From positions 144,576,982 to 144,640,981 of the forward strand of contig CM041781.1 in NCBI GenBank assembly GCA_023374045.1: DNA of 64,000 nt. The letters are read 5' to 3'. Under the pieces are notes generated by a model. That model did no database searches. It was not told the DNA's origin and saw only the letters and a program-made list of their open reading frames with translations. Positions 24,796 through 35,328 of this stretch are shown here, in pieces. Source of the stretch: Limonium bicolor (taxonomy: Eukaryota > Streptophyta > Magnoliopsida > Caryophyllales > Plumbaginaceae). The translations under genes were made by a program, and so were the position numbers. Position 1 is the first letter of the stretch. Every line of letters begins with the position of its first letter.

Positions 24796-27700
24796 TGTAA
24801 CACCCCAACCACCACCGTACACTTAACATCAATCTGCAGCGGAAATCTCAACTCATCACATTACTTAATTCAATGGTGTTACACGCCGTTAACCACCCAC
24901 GTGGCTAACAAGGCTAATACATATACATTTGTATCGGTCTGATGGACTGGATTCCCGAGCAACTACACAATACAATCCTCATTCCATTTTCAACATTTAT
25001 TATATACATACATTCCCACTGTACCGAGTATTTACAAACTAATGCCGATAACAATTTCGGTCTTACTACGCTTACAATGCTTACGCCATTTAAATGGCTA
25101 CCCATGTATAAACATCTACCCCGTCCTACTCTCGAACGGCTTCCAGCTCCTTGTACCTGAAATAGAAAAGGAGAGAAAGGGTGGCCCCCAAGGGGCTCAG
25201 CACCTTTGCTGGTATGGTAATCCCGCAGCCCACATGCTACCGGGCCACGCACAACTAATTGTCGTCTTAGCATGCAGTTGATTATATTTAAATCATGCAT
25301 ACAAGCCATAAACATACAACACATAACATTTCGCCTCAATGGGCTCAACCTATAACCAACACATCCACACTTAACCAACCATTCAATGATTCCTTAAACC
25401 CTAGAGTGGCTCTCCTCTAAAACGGAGCTACTTCCTTAACGAACGACATGTACCCATTAATCGGGTTATCCTTAAACGCCTCTTGTCACAAACTGGGATT
25501 CATTTCCATGATCCACACATCCCATATCCTACAACATAACTCATTCCACACATAACAAACCATAACAAAACCTTTCTTGTTTCGACGTACACATGACAAC
25601 CACCATCATTCTAAACACCTAACGTATACTTATCGTAGCATAGCAAGGGAATTTGCATAGCACAACACCAATACATAACACCGTAAATCGGTTCTCACAA
25701 GGAACCTTCCACCATAGTTAGTATTCATAGTGAGCCTAGAGATTATTACCAATCCCATGTTAAGCTCGTTACCAACCTCGTTACCGTCCGGTTATATAGA
25801 ACGGTTAACTTATACCCAAGGTGTGTCGGATATAGTAATCCCAAGCACACCGAAATAACATTCGTATGCCCCTGTGGCCCGACGTGAGTCAGTAACTAGC
25901 TTTGGATAAGCTAAGGGAAGGTAGAAACCAAATTGGAATACCACCTATACATACACCAAGAGAGCCGAACCGGATATGACATCGACTCCCGTCCATCACA
26001 CGCGTGGCCGGAACAACCGGACTCCTCACCCCCATTAGTATATATATACTTATAAATAAGTAGTTAGAGATCCATTATGGAGCCTACTACATCCACACAC
26101 CATACGGTATCATGACCGAGTTAAGCACACAAGGGAGGTTCACACACTTGCATATAACAACAATGTCCAACTAACTCACACATAGCCGTGGTTAGCACGT
26201 TCCCAAGGTTTGGGCCGTCAACTCCGAATACCGATCACTCATGTGTATCTAGATTTGGTTAGCTAAGGTTTAACACATATTTGAGGTTAAACGGTATCGG
26301 AGACCAGATGCGCCACATAAATGAATTACTATAAACTCATTACATGTTTTAATCTTACAAGGTGGCAACACTCATAAAAACATATTGGCATACAAGCCGG
26401 TGTAATCCGGTAGGACACAGGTTGCAAGAAAACCATACCTGTCGCCACGGTCCACTATATCATGTCCTTTTAGGTTCCTCGAACAAATCCCGTACAACTG
26501 GTAACATCACAATTACTTTTATTAATATTGGGGTAACATGTTTGCTTAACGTTTAAAGCGCCCATAGTTTACCCCGTCATTCCCGTTACACTTAACTTAC
26601 TCTTGTGATATTAAGTTTACAACTCTCACATCAAACCCAACACTTGTTTACACATTTTAAGGCCTTTATATGCCACCAAACAAGGCCTAAACATCACCTA
26701 AAACCATTACCATTCAATTCCCCATGATTAGAAGCCTTTAAAACAGATTTTGCAACACTTTTGACCTGGTCCGGGACTTGGTCCGGACCCAAGGTCCCGG
26801 ACCACTTGTAGAATGTTCTCTCGGCCTTATTTTACCCTTGGTCCGGGTCTTGGTCCTGGACTAAGGACCCGGACCACTTCTAAACTTCACTCTCGTCTGG
26901 CTCTTTTAAGGGGTGGTCCGGGTACCTATGCAAGGGCTAGGTCCCGGACCATGTTATTAACTTGTCAAAACATCATTTTTAAACCCCTAAACCAACCTTA
27001 AACCTTACCTAATCATTCCATAAACTTTCCACATGTTTCCTACATGTTTAAACACCTTAAAACAAGCACTAAACTTTCCTAAATCATCACTAACTGGTTA
27101 CTCAATCCCTTACAACAATTCCTAGCACTTATAACATTTTTCTTAGATTTCTAAGTGGTATATCATGCCTACTACCTTAACTAACCAAAGTGTTGTCTCA
27201 CAAACTTTACCACCACTCCAAAAGCATTATTTCTCACACACACCTCCTTTGCACAATTGCTTCTAATTTCCACAAGTTTTCACTTAGACCTTCACTAGGC
27301 ATTTCTTTTCCTTTGTTTACCAAATCTTGAACAAGACTTAACACTTCACATAACAATTCCTTAGTGTGTTCAAAACACCCATTTGAGTTCTAAATCCTCC
27401 AAGACAATGCCCATGGCACTTTAACACCTAAGAACACCATGATTCACCTTCTTCCTCCATCTTAACACTTAACAAGTTCCTAGTACCTTCTAGGTCTTAA
27501 AATCTCATTTCATCACATAAACTCCTTTGTTTATCAACTAAATTTTGCCATAGCTTCTCTTGTAAACCCTCACACCCAAACACTTAGGTTCTCACCTTTA
27601 GACAACCAAGAACACTTAATCACTTAATACACTTCCTTACACACAAACATATTGTTTTTCATCCTTTAACCATTCAAGACATTCATCTTTACAAGAAATG

Positions 27701-29449
27701 CCCTCTACACACAACAACTAGCCTTTAACTACACTACATCACAATATAGTGCATAACTTAAATTGCTTGGCTCTTAGGCCCTTAAATGCATGGCTCTTAG
27801 GCCCTTAAATTGCATAAATCTTAAACACTGAATTTCCCACATAAGTATGCCTTTGACCTGCAATTACACACACCAAGACATATGTTCCTTTACTAGTCTC
27901 CTTGAGAACACCTTACTAAGTCATTCACCATTTGCTCTTTAGGTAGTTTTTAACAAGCATTATAAGCTCATTTCTCCTAAGGCATTAAACCACATTGAGA
28001 TAGCATATTTACCTCTTTTCCTCCCAAATTTCTTTCGTTTCCTTAAAAACCGGTAAGGCATTTGGTTCCTTTGCCAACTACTAAACATTATACAAACAAC
28101 ATAATGAGTATTCAAGCTTTAAGCTCCATCTCATTGTAAACCCTAGGTTTACATTATTTCAAAACATTAATGTAGTTGTTTTACCTTAATCTTTGAAGGG
28201 TGTTTGAATATCTATGAAGAGAGGATCCACTAGTCCTTGAAAGATTCAAATGGAGCTAGAACAAAGCAACACAAGGAGCTCCATCAATGAATATTTTCGG
28301 TCACACAAAAACATGGAGGAAACTTGATTTTTCTTTGAGATTCCTTACCTAGAAGCAAAAGAGAGTAATAATGTGTAGAAACACAAGCTCAAGCTCCATC
28401 AATGGTGATTCTCCATGGCACCAAAATTGAGCTCTTGGAGATTTGAAAAGGGTAGAAGTGTAGAGCTTGACCTAACTAAGACAAATATGGTCTTAGAATT
28501 TGATTTGGAGCATGGAGTTGGATTTGGCAAGGAAATGAAGATGGAGAAGAGAGGAGCTGTAGCAAGTCGTAAATGGGGAAGGGAGGAGATGAAGAAACCG
28601 TGTGAAATGAGAGAAGAGAAGGAAATGAGAAAGTAAGTTTGCTTTTGGAGATATTTATGTTATAAAGCAAAATAGTACTTTACTTAGTCATTCTTTCTTT
28701 TCTTAGTAAACTAACAAGGGTGGTGAGTCACCACACCTTAAAAACCGGCCCCAAATAGTACCTAGGGGTATTTTAGACTTTATTAATCAATTGTCTCACT
28801 TATAGTAACATATGTTACAAACTAGCTTATAAAAATCACTATTCACCAAAAACAAGGCACATAGAAGTGAAATTTTTTATTTCCCATTGATACAGCCACC
28901 CAAATGTGATACTATATAGTACACATGTTAATTAAAGAGTAATGATGGACATTTAGCCATTCAAACCTCATTTACAAGACAATTTTTCAAAAACGTGCTT
29001 TAAGACTCCTTAAAGCACATTTTGTGTTTTAACTTGTTTTAAAGCTTGGTTTTCTTTGGTAAATGATTTAATATGTTCATTAACATATTATAAGGTATAG
29101 GTATGACCATTAGGTCTTTTACAAATTTATCCCAAGCTTAGAGCACATTTTTGCTCTTATTGACTTTAAGGTATTTATTTGTGTTTGTTTGGTTTCATTG
29201 TCTACCAAAGTTTCCTAAGGACTTAATTAGCCTTATAAAGTCATAATTAAATATTATCAAGTTGGTGCTCTTTGAGTCCTAGCCAAGTTCACTCCAACCT
29301 TAGAGCATGTTTTTGCTCAAACCGTGTCTTAATGTTTTATTGCGCTTTACTATGGTTTAAATTGTACATTTATTGTTTCTAAGGCACTTTTTAGCCTTTA
29401 AATACCATAGTTTAACATTTACACAACATACCAAGGTTTAGGGATTTCA
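24796..29449 (-). repeat. Left LTR of C (3' LTR of unit 1)
   Basis: 4654 bp, starts TGTAACACCCC in the plus-strand view and ends TTTCA before the PPT. One difference is a 2 bp loss at the inner terminus (GGGATTTCA against GGGGTATTTCA). Reading frames such as 24914-25378 (minus, 154 codons) are identical in the other LTR but match no known domain, and I treat them as chance frames. Confidence 0.88.
26768..26950. repeat. LTR hairpin array of C (left copy)
   Basis: Three units starting at 26768, 26840 and 26915 with GGTCCGGG...CCCGGACC arms. Confidence 0.85.
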
Positions 29450-29466
29450 ATCTACCCCCCTTAAAA
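29450..29466 (-). other. Polypurine tract of C unit 1
   Basis: Minus-strand CTTTTAAGGGGGGTAGA next to the LTR. The hairpin GAACTTCG/CGAAGTTC follows at 29467-29486. Confidence 0.85.
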
Positions 29467-29569
29467 GAACTTCGTCCTCGAAGTTCACCTTTCCTCGCAT
29501 CATTGGATTAGAATACGGGAATTACTATAGCCATAAAACTTCCATTACCAACCACCCTTTACATCAAAA

Positions 29570-29781
29570 CCTCGGACTTAATGGTCCGGGCAACATATCC
29601 ACATTATACATAAAATATCATACTCACATGGTAACCTCGGACTTAATGGTCCGGGTACCTTCACCACACTCGCACTTATACAATATCCCTCAGACTCTTA
29701 GGTCTGGGTGACATAACCACATTTGGACTCGTAGGCCCGGGTAACACAACACATTTAGACTCATAGGTCTTGATAGCATAC
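29570..29781. repeat. Degenerate tandem repeats upstream of the PPT (C unit 1)
   Basis: Repeated CTCGGACTTAATGGTCCGGG and weaker variants, matching 44762-44975 in unit 2. The CACTA element is inserted at the end of this array. Confidence 0.75.
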
Positions 29782-29796
29782 CACTACTAGAAAAAC

Positions 29797-29884
29797 GGCA
29801 TTAGCGACGGACAATTCCGTCTCTAATCCGTCGCTAAACGATATTAGCGACGGATTAGAGACGGAATTGTCCGTCGCTAATGCC
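29797..29884. repeat. Perfect 41 bp inverted repeat in the CACTA left subterminal region
   Basis: Arms 29797-29837 and 29844-29884 are exact complements with a 6 bp loop. Each arm contains two copies of the GCGACGG motif. Confidence 0.9.
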
Positions 29885-30329
29885 ATCGTCGCTAATGCCA
29901 AAGTCGCGTCGGAAGCCGTCATCCGTCGCCAAATAGCGACGGATTAGAGACGGAACTGTCCGTCGCTAATCGCCAAATAGCGACGGATTAGAGACGGAAC
30001 TGTCCGTCGCTAATCTGGCGACGGAAATTTACATTTTTCTTATTTATTTGTTAGCGACGGAATGGCCGTCGCTATTCCGTCGCTAATCAGTTTTAATTTT
30101 AAAAAAAATATTTAATATTTTGATTCGTAGCCATATTTTCACCTGTAAATGTGGACATATAACACATTTTATTCATATCCACCTTTAATATGCAATACCA
30201 TAAACAGTTGTACTCATTAATCTCACAAGCAGACCAAAAATAAATGTTCAGTCAACACAACCATGAAATAGTGCAGTCGAATTTGATACAGACATAGTTC
30301 AAGCTAATAAAGTCAAATATCATATCTAT

Positions 30330-32225
30330 CTAATACCCCCCCCCCCAACCATGTCCATCCCCTGGACGATATCCCATATGATCACCCGGACCACCCGAAC
30401 CACCTGAGCCATCACGTGGATCTCTAGGCCACTGACCCCATCCACCCGTACTAGAGCCAGCACCAGGATCACCGTACGGTCGACTCTGCTGAGAGGGAAA
30501 CATTTGGGAGATCTGCGCTCGTATCATCCTCTGCATCTCCTCGCCATATATCTCCTGGCGCATCGCTTCCCTCTCCTCAATACGAACCTGCCGCCTGTAA
30601 TTTTCATCGAACCTCTGAGTCAGATCCTGCTCAATCTCCATCTTCATGGACTCGTATGTGGTATGGTCTTTGCCGGAAGCACGTGAGCTAGTGCCGGTGG
30701 AGTGAAATGAATCAGGGAAGTACGCCGGTGCTAGCTCCCCCACACCATAGACCCTCTGCTTTCTGGATTTCCCTTCAACAGCCTTATAAAAAATTTCATT
30801 AGGGTCTACTGGTGTGGCTTGCAGAGATGGATCATCAGGAGTGGTTGACTCCTGAGTGGCAGCATCTAACAGCTCTTCGTATTTATGCTTCATAATCATA
30901 ACACAATGATATATATAATTAGTACTCATCGCTAATGAATAAATTTCAATAATGTAATCAACTTAAATAAGTTAATTAAAACACTTACCAGTTTCCTCGA
31001 CCTTGGGGCATACAGGCACACTGTTTCCATGCTCATCCTTGCTCGAATGAGTGTATGAACAATGTGTAAGCATCCGGTTTGTACCGTATTTCTTAGTCTA
31101 CAAAAAAACACTTGATTAAATTAGAGCAAGCCTTTAAAAAATTTGACAGAACCTCCCCGTTTTTTTACATTTCCCACACATAAAAACCAGGATTGTTCAG
31201 TCAGAATCAGATAATATTGATTAATCAATCAAGGCTTAAAAAAATCTGACATAACCTCCCCTGTTCTTATGCATTTGCCCACACATATACAATCCAATAT
31301 TGCACATATCAGCATCTGATAACAATCACAACTCACATAATGCATTCAAAGTTGCATTATCACATTCACATTCACATTCACATTCACATTCACATTCACA
31401 TTCACATTCACACGTACTTGCATCCATTTTCATATACACTTACATAACAAAAAAAACTCACCAGAACCCTCTGATGCTCCTTTATCGAGCGAGAACCGCA
31501 TGCATGAGTAGATAGACCACCGCCAGGTGTATGCTCAGTCCGCCGGTTGCGAGAGTTAATCTCGCTGATCTTCTTACGCTTCTCATTCGCCCATTCGTGT
31601 TCCCAAGCCTGCCAGATTTCATCGCTGACTTTTCTCCTCATTCTCTTAGCCTTCATCTTGTATAGTGTGTCTGAATAACGTTTTCTGGCCAAGGCGCAGA
31701 ATATCTCATAGACAACACTCTCAATGGCAGGATCCCAACGGAAGCGCTTCTGCATAAATTAGTAAGTGTAAGCATAACATATACAAAAAAAGAAGTTAAA
31801 TATCAAGAATGGTTAAATACCTTGAATTCATTGAAATAGAATCTATGCCCGTCCTGGCCCAAACCCTCCCAATTATAACCCTCTGGAAACCACCTCGTCT
31901 CAAGCAAGGAAGAAAAGAACGAGCAACCTTGTTTGCAGGTAGTAGCTCCCTATAATTATATAATGCGTCACAATTGACAATTAGCATATATATTTAAAAC
32001 AAAGTTTATTGAGAATTGTTTTTTACTTACATAGTACTTACCTATCAGAGATAGTAATGACCACGCGGGGATCAACACCACCACCGTGTGTAGGGTGTGA
32101 AGCGTCTGAGGTATGCGGTGCTTCGTCAGATGGTGGTGAATCATCATGTAGTGAAGGAGTAGACTGATGTGGAGGAGTAGGCTGACGTGGAGGAGTAGGC
32201 TGCCGTGGAGGTGGAGGAGTAGACT
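30330..32225 (-). CDS. CACTA second gene, Transposase_24-like (Ptta/En/Spm) protein, multi-exon
   Basis: I read five exons on the minus strand, all with GT-AG borders: about 32225-32042, 31949-31821, 31749-31462, 31097-30989 and one ending at 30330. The third exon encodes FRWDPAIESVVYEIF, then a run rich in K and R, then NRR...GG...ST and H. This order fits the plant En/Spm family domain Transposase_24. The last exon has a charged helical stretch (DLTQRFDENYRRQVRIEERE) and a Gly/Pro-rich tail. The second exon has a WFPEGYNWEGLGQDG segment. In En/Spm the second product binds subterminal repeats. One phase mismatch between the first two exons could be a real break or an assembly indel. The first exon lies just after the deletion junction. 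Confidence 0.65.
31361..31412. repeat. (CACATT)n microsatellite in a CACTA intron
   Basis: About 8.7 copies of a 6 bp unit, within the third intron of the second CACTA gene. Confidence 0.95.
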
Positions 32226-32229
32226 GTCG

Positions 32230-33119
32230 ACGTAGAGGTAGCCGTTGCAGGAGAAGCGTAAAGCCTTTTCAGCCTTGGAATGAGAGGGAAGTACTGCATC
32301 TTCTTGAAAGGTACCTTACTTTTTCTCCTTTTTGTCCCCTCTTTGATGGGCTTGTATCTGGGACGAGTGCAAAACTTGCATACATCCAGATCTTTATCTT
32401 CTCTCCAGAAAATCATACATAGTTCGGAACAACAATCGATTTCTTCATAAGGTAACCCAAGACCACGTATGATTTTCTTTGCTTCGTAGAAGTTTTTTGG
32501 AATGTCAGTGTTTTCTGGACGGAGCTCGCAGTAGGTTTTGCAAACTCGATCAATCAATGCCTGAGGTGCTTGGTAGTCATTCTTAATGGACATTAATTCA
32601 GTGGCGATAGATAGTACACTATGATGCGTGCCACTGAATAACTTTCTTTTAGCATGTTCCATCAACTCATAAAATTTTTAGCATCAGGATTTGGAGTATC
32701 CTCTAGATCCTCTTCAACCTCCTCCATAAAATTAATTGTATCCCCGAATTCTTCTGGAACCTCACCAACAGCATGTGCAATCATTTGCTCTAACATTTCA
32801 ACATGTGGAACCTCATTAGGCGTAGTGCTTCTCGAGGTAGATTGTACGGGTGTGTTATCTTCTCCATGGAATATCCAATCAAGTAACCGTACATAAAACC
32901 TTTCTGTGCTAAATGAACCTTAACAACATCAGGCTTGAGATACTGTCTGTTTCTACACCTTGTCATGTCGCAAGGGCACTTAATTTTACCATCTTCCATA
33001 CATTCAGGGTGTTGTAGTGCAAAAGCGACAAACTCTTCCATCTTCCTCAGCCATTCGGCAGAGATTCTACCTCTCTCAAAGGTTCTCTCATCGTACATCC
33101 ACAATCTAGCGGGTCTCAT
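32230..33119 (-). pseudogene. CACTA TNP2-type transposase, N-terminal remnant
   Basis: The minus-strand frame 33119-32790 has the Transposase-associated domain: a W-MY start, then FV..A......DGKIKCPCDMTRC and a zinc-type Cys pattern, then GF..GY. A frameshift near 32670 leads to 32665-32144, which continues the family pattern LP.NFYEAKKI, a Cys-rich knuckle (C..LC....W......C.FC) and YFPLIPRLKRLYAS. Here the full-length protein should enter the catalytic TNP2 core (several hundred residues). Instead the sequence turns into Ser/Thr-rich low-complexity residues that are a shifted frame of the next gene. The catalytic core is therefore deleted. The upstream leader is a TTC-rich tract. Confidence 0.8.
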
Positions 33120-33213
33120 GCCTATCGGGTTGATGACGAGGTCTCATACCTATCGGGTTGATGACGATTCACATTCATCAATCGAAGAACGAATTGGACT
33201 GGAGAAAGACACA

Positions 33214-33335
33214 ACAAGAAGAAGAAGAAGAAAAGAGAAGAAGAAGAAGAAGAAGAACGAATTGGACTGGAGAAAGGCAAAAAGAAGAAGAAGAAGAAGA
33301 AGAGGAAGAACAATAAGAAGAAGAAGAAGAAGAAG
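33214..33335. repeat. GAA-rich tract, partly duplicated
   Basis: Long (GAA)n runs interrupted by two copies of CGAATTGGACTGGAGAAAG (about 33190 and 33258). On the minus strand this is the pyrimidine-rich leader of the transposase gene. Confidence 0.9.
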
Positions 33336-33721
33336 ATAGATGGTGGTGTCCGGTGTGTGCGGTGGTGCTGGGGGTGTTGTGCCATGCGACTACGCCTGAG
33401 GGAGGAGACCAACCGAAATATAAAATACGGTGATTATCAACACTACTTTAGTTCAAACTAATAAAATTTAAAAAAAATTCGACATAGTCTCCCCTATTTT
33501 TTTACTTTTCCGCTTATTTCTAAGCATCCCACAAGGACGATTCACAAATACCAACAGTTATCAACAAAACCCAACAGATTGTCCACACAATATCTACAAC
33601 ACATCAACAGATCCAACCACTTGATTCATCGACGCAAATTAAGTAACTAACAAAACACACACACAAAAGTAACTAACAAGCAATGGATATTTAAGCTCAA
33701 ACAAATATCATATTATACTTT

Positions 33722-34476
33722 ATTTTTACCTAGTACGTACTATATATATTAAATAAGAAATAATATATCCTAATATAAACTCAAGTTTAAAATATATATT
33801 AACTTAATTGATTTTATCAACTTAATTATACAATTAAATTATCAACTAAATTATTTAATAAGAAACAATATATATTAAAAAATATACAGTTAAATTATGT
33901 ATATATTCTAATATAAAATCAAGTTAAAATCACGAACTGTCACTTAACTTATAAATTTCAGTTCGAAACGTTCTCATTATGTTAATTCACCAAATCAATT
34001 TTCGGTTTCACAATATTATAACCCTAGGTCTACTACAATAAAAAAAATCTACAACTAACATTCATAATTACCAAACAACATCAACAAATTTGTATACTAA
34101 CAATTTTTGATGTAGTACGTGCATTTTTACCTAGTACGTACTATATATATTAAATAAGAAATAATATATCCTAATATAAACTCAAGTTTAAAATATATAT
34201 TAACTTAATTGATTTTATCAACTTAATTATACATTAAATTATCAACTGAATTATTTAATAAGAAACAATATATATTAAAAATATACAGTTAAATTATGTA
34301 TATATTCTAATATAAAATCAAGTTAAAATCACGAACTGTCACTTAACTTATAAATTTCAGTTCGAAACGTTCTCATTATGTTAATTCACCAAATCAATTT
34401 TCGGTTTCACAATATTATAACCCTAGGTCTACTACAATAAAAAAATCTACAACTAACATTCATAATTACCAAACAA
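33722..34476. repeat. Direct duplication of about 355 bp inside CACTA
   Basis: 33722-34078 is repeated almost exactly at 34123-34476, separated by 44 bp. The sequence is AT-rich and non-coding. A 21 bp unit (ATTACCAAACAAAACTGAAAA) is then repeated three times at 34465-34527. Confidence 0.9.
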
Positions 34477-34935
34477 AACTGAAAAATTACCAAACAAAAC
34501 TGAAAAATTACCAAACAAAACTGAAAAATTCGGTTATATATATATGTAACACTAAAATTAGTGAAAAATTAAACAAAACAGAAAAATTAGCAACTATAAT
34601 ACTCACAAACCAACAACACACCAATAACCACCAGTTCATAGCACCAAATAACAAACAATAACTCACAAATTTACAAATCTTTAACACAATTTTCGTAACC
34701 CTAGAATTGGCTGAAACTAACCAAATTTGACGCAGTGAAGTTGCAGGAGTATGCAGAGGTTGTCTGGGACGTTTCGGTGGCCGGAAAACTAGCTAATGGC
34801 GGCGACGGAGCCTGAATCTGGCCGGAATGGTGGTCTGGTGCGCGCAGGAGAAGAGAGGCAGAGGAGAGGGAAGCAGCGACCGATTTGCGCGAGGGAGGAA
34901 GAAGAAGAAATACGCGTCGGATTTATCTAAAAGAA

Positions 34936-35328
34936 TTAGCGACGGACTGATTCCGTCGCGAATCCGTCGCTAAAGATAAGTGAAACGGCGTCGTTTTAAT
35001 TAGTAACATAACTCTCGCGGCGATAACACAGTGGATCAAAACGACGTCGTCCCTTTAGCGACGGATACGTGTCCGTCGCTAATATTTTTTGTATTTTTTT
35101 TAATTTAAAAAAAGATAGCGACGGAAAACCCGTCGCCAGTCCGTCGCTAAAACAGGCGCCAAGACCGGAAATTTTGGCGCTATCGGACCCGCCCAAATAC
35201 CGTCGCTATTCCCTCGCCGTTCCGTCGCAGAAGTATCCGTCGCCAATCCGACGCTAGTCCGTCGCTAAATAGCGACGGATTTTTGTCCGTCGCCAATTCC
35301 GTCGCTATTTACGTGCTTTCTAGTAGTG
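34936..35328. repeat. CACTA right terminal and subterminal repeats
   Basis: Multiple TAGCGACGG/CCGTCGCTA motifs in both directions, ending in CTTTCTAGTAGTG. This is the 5' side of the transposase gene, so it probably also holds its promoter. Confidence 0.85.

Larger units (their letters stand above)
29782..35328 (-). mobile_element. CACTA (En/Spm) transposon with deleted transposase
   Basis: 5547 bp. Both ends carry the inverted repeat CACTACTAGAAA, followed by many subterminal copies of TAGCGACGG and its complement (29797-30100 and 34936-35310). This is the usual design of CACTA elements, where the copies bind a transposon protein. It lies in C unit 1, and unit 2 provides the empty site at about 44973. 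Comparing the two shows only a 2 bp duplication (AC). Genes run on the minus strand: a TNP2-type transposase N-terminal part without its catalytic core, and a multi-exon second gene. It probably cannot move itself. Confidence 0.93.

Noticed and set aside
24914..25378. 154-codon minus-strand frame, identical at 40100-40564, with a related shorter frame in B and A LTRs
   Set aside because: It lies in a conserved LTR block near the inner end. Identity follows from LTR pairing, the frame changes length in the other elements, and no domain is recognisable.
33122..33412. Phe-rich minus-strand frame and its basic plus-strand mirror (32935-33339)
   Set aside because: Both are translations of the GAA repeat tract.
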